The position numbers and the translations under genes are program-made. The notes below the pieces were generated by a model, which worked only from the letters and a program-made list of their open reading frames with translations, was not told where the DNA came from and did not search any database. Below are positions 5,856-9,484 of a stretch of DNA of 9,484 nucleotides, in pieces. Within the stretch, counting starts at the first letter, position 1. Every line of letters starts with the position of its first letter. This stretch comes from Fidelibacterota bacterium. Lineage in GTDB: Bacteria > Fidelibacterota > UBA2242 > JAFGTP01. The DNA lies in NCBI GenBank assembly GCA_021735285.1, contig JAIPHI010000106.1:1-9484 (forward strand), given 5' to 3'.

Positions 5856-7247
5856 ATGAAAAGAGAAGATATTAGAATCCTTTTAATTGATGACGAGGAG
5901 ATGATTGTACACCAGCTTTCAGATTATCTGGAAAACTGTGATTATAATATAGATGGTAAATGTGATCCGGAAGAAGCCTTACAACTAATAAAAGATAACC
6001 ATTATGATATGGTTATCACCGATCTGAGAATGCCAAAAGTCTCAGGTATGGAAATTGTAAAATCAATAAAAAAAACCAAAGAAGACACGGTCACTCTTAT
6101 TATTACCGGTTATGCCGATACTGAGTCCGCTATTGAAGCCATTCAACATGGTGTTTATGATTTTATTCGGAAGCCTTTTGAATTCAAAGAATTAAAAAGT
6201 AAAATTGACAGAGCAGCTGATAAAATCATTATGAAACATAAAAATCAGAAGCTCAATAATAAAATTAAAATGATGCTGAATTATATAACTACTATTTTTG
6301 ACATTAGCTCAATATTGTATCAGGTTCTAGATTCAGAGACTATCATTCACATGATCCTGGATACTATAACAGAAGGCTTAAAAATCCAAAAAGTCGGTAT
6401 TTTGTTTAACCAGCAATATAAAGAGACTTATACAATTTCCAAGTCCCGCAATTTACCACCTAAGCTGGCCAAAAATTTGGAGATTGGTCCGAAAAGTAAA
6501 ATAAATGATATTGCTTTGAATGAAAATGAGCCGACTATTATCGATTCCATAGAAAATCATCTTACTATTGATGGCCAAGAATTTGAGATCGAAGATAAAG
6601 TTTCCAGATGTCTATTAATGCCTATTTCCTTTCGAGATAGTATTTTTGGATATCTTCTGGTTTTTGATGTTAATACTCAGCCGCTTTCGACAGAAGATGA
6701 ATTAAAACTGCTTAAAATATTAGCAACCCAGATAGTTCCTCTCTTCCTATCACAAAATTTAACTGAGAAAAAAGACCAGCAAAATATTAAGAGCACAGAA
6801 TATATTATAAAAAATATCATTGAGAACTCTATTAAAAAGGCTCAAAAACGGAATAATACAATCCATTATTTACAAATGAAGGTCATCTTTACTAGCGAAG
6901 TTATATTCCCTGAAAATTATGAACAATTTCAGGATAAAATAGTTGAACTAATCCAACAGGAAGTACCTCCCTCAGCAGAAATTTTGCGCCAGGGATATGG
7001 TTCTTTTTTCCTAGTATTATATGAAAGTTCACCTGTCGAAGCAGAACATATTTGTGCTAATATAAGAACGGAAATTGAGGAATTATACTCCTCTGAGGAT
7101 AATGAACCTAACCTTTCTTTAAAATATGCTATGGTTCAATACCCTCATGATGGTGAAAATTTTCTTCAGATTATGAATAATATTGAAAGCAAAATGCATA
7201 ACAATTCAACGGATATATACCTTAACGATCATAAAATCATGAAATAG
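5856..7247 (+). CDS. Response regulator: REC, GAF and degenerate GGDEF domain
   Basis: 463-residue cytoplasmic regulator. The receiver (about 6-122) is complete: Asp12 and Asp13, phosphoacceptor Asp56 (VITDLRMP), Thr84, and Lys106 in RKPF. A helical linker leads to a GAF-like sensor domain (about 140-300; MPISFRDSIFGYLLVF and a closing helix). The last part (about 310-463) has the layout of a GGDEF domain: a central ILRQGYGSFFLVLYE strand pair, a helix EAEHICANIRTEI, then LKYAMVQYPHDG and a closing helix. The signature is GYGSF (380-384) where GGDEF would be, the metal-binding DxD-type segment is absent, and no RxxD inhibitory site is seen. Diguanylate cyclase activity is therefore unlikely; a binding or scaffold role is inferred. 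Four bases separate it from the next gene. The GGDEF relationship is by pattern only. Confidence 0.85.
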   Translation: MKREDIRILLIDDEEMIVHQLSDYLENCDYNIDGKCDPEEALQLIKDNHYDMVITDLRMPKVSGMEIVKSIKKTKEDTVTLIITGYADTESAIEAIQHGVYDFIRKPFEFKELKSKIDRAADKIIMKHKNQKLNNKIKMMLNYITTIFDISSILYQVLDSETIIHMILDTITEGLKIQKVGILFNQQYKETYTISKSRNLPPKLAKNLEIGPKSKINDIALNENEPTIIDSIENHLTIDGQEFEIEDKVSRCLLMPISFRDSIFGYLLVFDVNTQPLSTEDELKLLKILATQIVPLFLSQNLTEKKDQQNIKSTEYIIKNIIENSIKKAQKRNNTIHYLQMKVIFTSEVIFPENYEQFQDKIVELIQQEVPPSAEILRQGYGSFFLVLYESSPVEAEHICANIRTEIEELYSSEDNEPNLSLKYAMVQYPHDGENFLQIMNNIESKMHNNSTDIYLNDHKIMK

Positions 7248-7251
7248 GATT

Positions 7252-7830
7252 ATGCCCGGAAACAAATTATTGGAATCTCAAAAAACCTTATTAATTGTCG
7301 ATGATAATCATGATATATTAGAATATCTTAGCACGGGATTCAGCGACTACGGCTTTAATATAATTACAGCAGAAAATGGTAAAGCCGCTCTTTCTCTATT
7401 AAAAACAAATCAGCCCGCCTTCGCTCTAATAGATATAAGATTACCTGATATTAATGGAATTGATCTTAGTAAACAAATATATGCATCTTTTCCTCAGGTG
7501 ATCATCATTTTAATGACTGGCTATCCGGACATAAGAGAGGCCTTAAAAAATCTGGAAAATAGAGTTTTCGACTACTTAATCAAACCTTTTAAATTCCAAC
7601 AACTATTATTGTCGCTGAAAAGAGCTGCCAAGTACTCTGAATTAATGGAACAAAACAATCAATACAAGAAAAAAATTGAATTGCTAGAGGATGAAAACAA
7701 TAAAATAAGACGTGAAATGAGAAAGCTATTAAACAAAACTTCTCAAAAGAGACTAAAGGAACTGAATAAACCGCAATCCAAGAATAAATATCTCAACTCT
7801 TATAAAAAGCAGCAGGACTATTCTGATTGA
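7252..7830 (+). CDS. Receiver protein with C-terminal coiled coil
   Basis: 192 residues. The receiver (about 11-125) has a complete site: Asp17 and Asp18 in IVDDNH, phosphoacceptor Asp61 (ALIDIRLPDING), Thr89, and Lys111 in KPF. After it comes a likely coiled coil (about 128-170; ELMEQNNQYKKKIELLEDEN) and a Lys/Gln/Asn-rich tail, with no known output domain or HTH. It may act by dimerising or by binding a partner. The ATG lies 4 bases after the previous stop. The only upstream site, AGGA (7246-7249), overlaps that stop and is 2 bases from the ATG, too close for normal use. Translation is thus probably coupled to the upstream gene. A TTG at 7270 would also keep the receiver intact and cannot be excluded. 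Confidence 0.85.
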   Translation: MPGNKLLESQKTLLIVDDNHDILEYLSTGFSDYGFNIITAENGKAALSLLKTNQPAFALIDIRLPDINGIDLSKQIYASFPQVIIILMTGYPDIREALKNLENRVFDYLIKPFKFQQLLLSLKRAAKYSELMEQNNQYKKKIELLEDENNKIRREMRKLLNKTSQKRLKELNKPQSKNKYLNSYKKQQDYSD

Positions 7831-7839
7831 ATTTACTAT

Positions 7840-7852
7840 TTTACCAGGTAAA
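7840..7852. repeat. Palindrome after the operon
   Basis: TTTACC-A-GGTAAA, six-base arms around one central base. The single-base centre cannot form an RNA hairpin, so if functional it would be a DNA-binding site. It lies 10 bases after the stop of the receiver gene and about 130 bases before the NtrC-family gene. Confidence 0.3.
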
Positions 7853-7863
7853 TACATTAGTTT

Positions 7864-7892
7864 TAGTCACGCTGATTATTGACTATGTTTTT
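7864..7892 (+). terminator. Possible weak terminator of the cheY operon
   Basis: TAGTCA (7864-7869) pairs with TGACTA (7880-7885) across a 10-base loop, and TGTTTTT follows. The position, 34 bases after the last stop of the run, is right for an intrinsic terminator. The stem has only two G-C pairs, so it would be weak, and read-through into the NtrC-family gene is plausible. Confidence 0.3.
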
Positions 7893-7965
7893 AATTAAAA
7901 CTGTTTTGAGTCTTAATTATTACTTAAATTAAAAAGTAAACATGTGAATGTTTTTTGTTAGTTGT

Positions 7966-7973
7966 GAGGTGAT
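7966..7973 (+). promoter_or_regulatory. Strong Shine-Dalgarno site of the NtrC-family gene
   Basis: GAGGTGAT is fully complementary to the conserved 16S rRNA 3' tail and sits 5 bases before the ATG. It is one of the best sites in the window and fixes the start. Confidence 0.65.
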
Positions 7974-7978
7974 AAAAT

Positions 7979-9346
7979 ATGTATAAAATATTAGTCGTCG
8001 ATGATGACTATGGTATTAGATCTATTATGAAAGATGCTCTTAAGAATGAAAATTACAACGTTAAAATTGCTGAATCCGGAGAAGACGGTCTACAATATAT
8101 CAAGAATCAATCTTTTGATCTGGTAATTACTGATATGGTGATGCCACCGGGCATCAATGGCATTGAATTAATGGAGAAAGCGCTAAAAATTAACGGAGAG
8201 CTGGGTTTTATTGTTATTACTGCTTATGGCACGATTAAAACAGCTGTAGAAGCATTGAAGAAAGGTGCTTTTGATTTTATTACCAAACCTTTTTCAGTTT
8301 CACAAATGACTTCTCGAATAGAAAGATTTTTTGAAAATTACGAATTGAAAGAGGAAAATAAACAATTAAAACAAGAACTTTCATATGAGAAAAAATTTAA
8401 ACGTCTGGTGGGAAAAAGTAAACCAATGCGGACAATTTACGAGCAGATAGACGTTGTGGCTGATAGTAGTGCTCCGGTTTTACTACAGGGCGAAAGCGGA
8501 ACTGGAAAAGAACTCATAGCTCAAGCAATTCATGATCATAGTAATCGCAGTAATAAACCTTTTATCAGAATAAATTGCGCTGCTATTCCGGAAACTCTTT
8601 TCGAGAGTACATTGTTTGGCCATGAAAAGGGAGCATTTACCCACGCAATAAAGACAAAAAAAGGACTTTTTGAAGAAGCTCAGGAAGGCACCTTATTACT
8701 GGATGAGATTAGTGAGATACCAATCTCAATGCAAGCTAAACTTTTAAGGGTTTTACAGGAGGAAGAGATAACACGGGTAGGCGGTTCCAAAGATATTCCC
8801 ATCAATGTAAGGGTCATAGCAACTACTAATAGGGATATTCGCAAATTGATAAAAGAGGAAAAATTTCGCTCTGATCTCTATTTTCGATTAAATGTCTTTC
8901 CAATCAAGGTCCCCCCTCTCAGAAACCGCACCGGTGATATACCAATTTTAATCAACCACTTTATCAACAAATTCAAGAAAAAATATAATTATGAGGATAA
9001 AGATATTAGTCAGGAATTAATTGATGTGCTCTGCAATAAAAAATGGCCCGGCAATGTCAGACAACTTGAAAATTTAGTTGAAAGAGCGATTTTATACTCA
9101 GGTGAGAATTCTAAATTAAAGATTGAACACTTTGATATGGAATCTCATCCTATAAGTATAGATGATGAACAAATGAGTAATGATTTTGTGACAATTGACG
9201 AAATGGAGAAAAGGTTAATTCTCCGCACGCTTAAGAAAACAGATAACAACCGCACAAAAGCCGCTGAAATTTTAGGAGTTAGTGTCAGAACTATCAGAAA
9301 TAAATTGAATCAATACAAAGAAGATGGTGTTGAAATTCCTGAGTAA
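7979..9346 (+). CDS. NtrC-family sigma-54 activator (REC-AAA+-Fis HTH)
   Basis: 455-residue enhancer-binding response regulator that should use ATP to open sigma-54 promoters. Receiver (1-118): Asp8 and Asp9, phosphoacceptor Asp52 (ITDMVMP), Thr81, Lys103 in KPF; the loop after MP carries one extra residue (PPGING). A coiled linker (118-140) precedes the AAA+ domain (142-375): Walker A GESGTGKE (171-178), sigma-54 loop GAFTHA (218-223, usually GAFTGA), Walker B TLLLDE (238-243), sensor I ATTNRD, arginine region FRSDLYFRLN (296-305), and sensor II WPGNVRQLEN (356-365). The Fis-type HTH is at about 408-446 (KAAEILGVSVRTIRNKL). The domain set matches FlgR/FlrC and AtoC/NtrC types; the chemotaxis setting suggests flagellar genes as targets, which is inference. 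No partner kinase lies beside it. Confidence 0.93.
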   Translation: MYKILVVDDDYGIRSIMKDALKNENYNVKIAESGEDGLQYIKNQSFDLVITDMVMPPGINGIELMEKALKINGELGFIVITAYGTIKTAVEALKKGAFDFITKPFSVSQMTSRIERFFENYELKEENKQLKQELSYEKKFKRLVGKSKPMRTIYEQIDVVADSSAPVLLQGESGTGKELIAQAIHDHSNRSNKPFIRINCAAIPETLFESTLFGHEKGAFTHAIKTKKGLFEEAQEGTLLLDEISEIPISMQAKLLRVLQEEEITRVGGSKDIPINVRVIATTNRDIRKLIKEEKFRSDLYFRLNVFPIKVPPLRNRTGDIPILINHFINKFKKKYNYEDKDISQELIDVLCNKKWPGNVRQLENLVERAILYSGENSKLKIEHFDMESHPISIDDEQMSNDFVTIDEMEKRLILRTLKKTDNNRTKAAEILGVSVRTIRNKLNQYKEDGVEIPE

Positions 9347-9460
9347 TCACATCATTTTAATGTAATTTACAGTTACTCCCTCCCTGCCTATTAAATATTT
9401 AGACTTATAAAAGTTTATTTTCTTATCCATTACCCTAATTATCGTAATAAATAATTCAAG

Positions 9461-9480
9461 GTAGTCTGAATTCAGAATAC
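9461..9480. repeat. 20-base near-perfect palindrome at the right edge
   Basis: GTAGTCTGAATTCAGAATAC reads the same on both strands except for one mismatched pair (9464 and 9477). The inner 12 bases TCTGAATTCAGA are perfect. It lies 114 bases after the NtrC-family stop, near the edge. No T run follows within the window, so it looks more like an operator for a gene beyond the window than a terminator. The other bases of 9347-9460 hold nothing I can name. Confidence 0.4.
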
Positions 9481-9484
9481 AAGT

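Larger units (their letters stand above)
7831..7978. other. Gap between the receiver gene and the NtrC-family gene
   Basis: 148 AT-rich bases with no gene. It holds the palindrome at 7840-7852, the weak hairpin with T run at 7864-7892, the palindrome TTTTAATTAAAA (7889-7900), a 6-base hairpin (7920-7925 with 7934-7939), and the ribosome binding site of the next gene. I found no sigma-54-type promoter and only weak sigma-70-like boxes (TTGACT at 7879, TTGAGT at 7906) without good -10 partners. Confidence 0.5.

Noticed and set aside
6786..7247. Active diguanylate cyclase
   Set aside because: The catalytic signature and the metal-binding segment are not present, so only a degenerate domain is claimed.
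9347..9460. Intrinsic terminator after the NtrC-family gene
   Set aside because: Only 4-base stems such as ACAT/ATGT and TGTA/TACA are seen, with no T run in the right place.

Overview
This AT-rich window is a chemotaxis and flagellar signalling cluster from what is probably a motile bacterium. It encodes a CheZ-type CheY phosphatase, a FapA/DUF342 protein, an NtrC-type sigma-54 activator, and a CheA with two Hpt domains plus an extra N-terminal helical region. That mix suggests a Gram-negative type lineage (deltaproteobacterial, Deferribacterota-like or an FCB-type phylum) more than a Firmicute, but I cannot name the taxon from sequence alone. Most genes have good Shine-Dalgarno sites. There are no mobile elements, tRNAs, rRNAs or CRISPR arrays.

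Layout: on the minus strand, cheA (32-2575, GTG start) runs leftwards. It is followed 20 bases later by the first codons of another gene with its own ribosome binding site, cut by the left edge (possibly cheW, not provable). A long 541-base divergent intergenic region (2576-3116) separates cheA from a plus-strand run: cheY (3117-3488), a CheZ-like phosphatase (3507-4133), a small CxC-motif protein of unknown function (4170-4421), a FapA/DUF342 protein (4452-5837, TTG start), a REC-GAF-degenerate-GGDEF regulator (5856-7247), and a REC-coiled-coil protein (7252-7830). Gaps in this run are 4 to 36 bases, so it looks like one operon. After 148 non-coding bases with a possible weak terminator comes an NtrC-family regulator (REC-AAA+-Fis HTH, 7979-9346). 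The last 138 bases hold no gene but contain a 20-base near-perfect palindrome.

How it may work together: CheA is the only histidine kinase visible, and four separate receiver domains, all with complete phosphorylation sites, lie next to it. CheY and CheZ form the usual make/break pair for the motor signal. The other three receivers could be fed by CheA (which has two phosphorylatable histidines) or by kinases elsewhere. The cheA-cheY gap has two divergent sequences resembling sigma-54 promoters, each matching 10 of 12 consensus positions and each lacking the -12 C. The window also encodes a sigma-54 activator whose sigma-54-contacting loop is GAFTHA instead of GAFTGA. Whether this regulator controls the divergent promoters is the most testable idea here.
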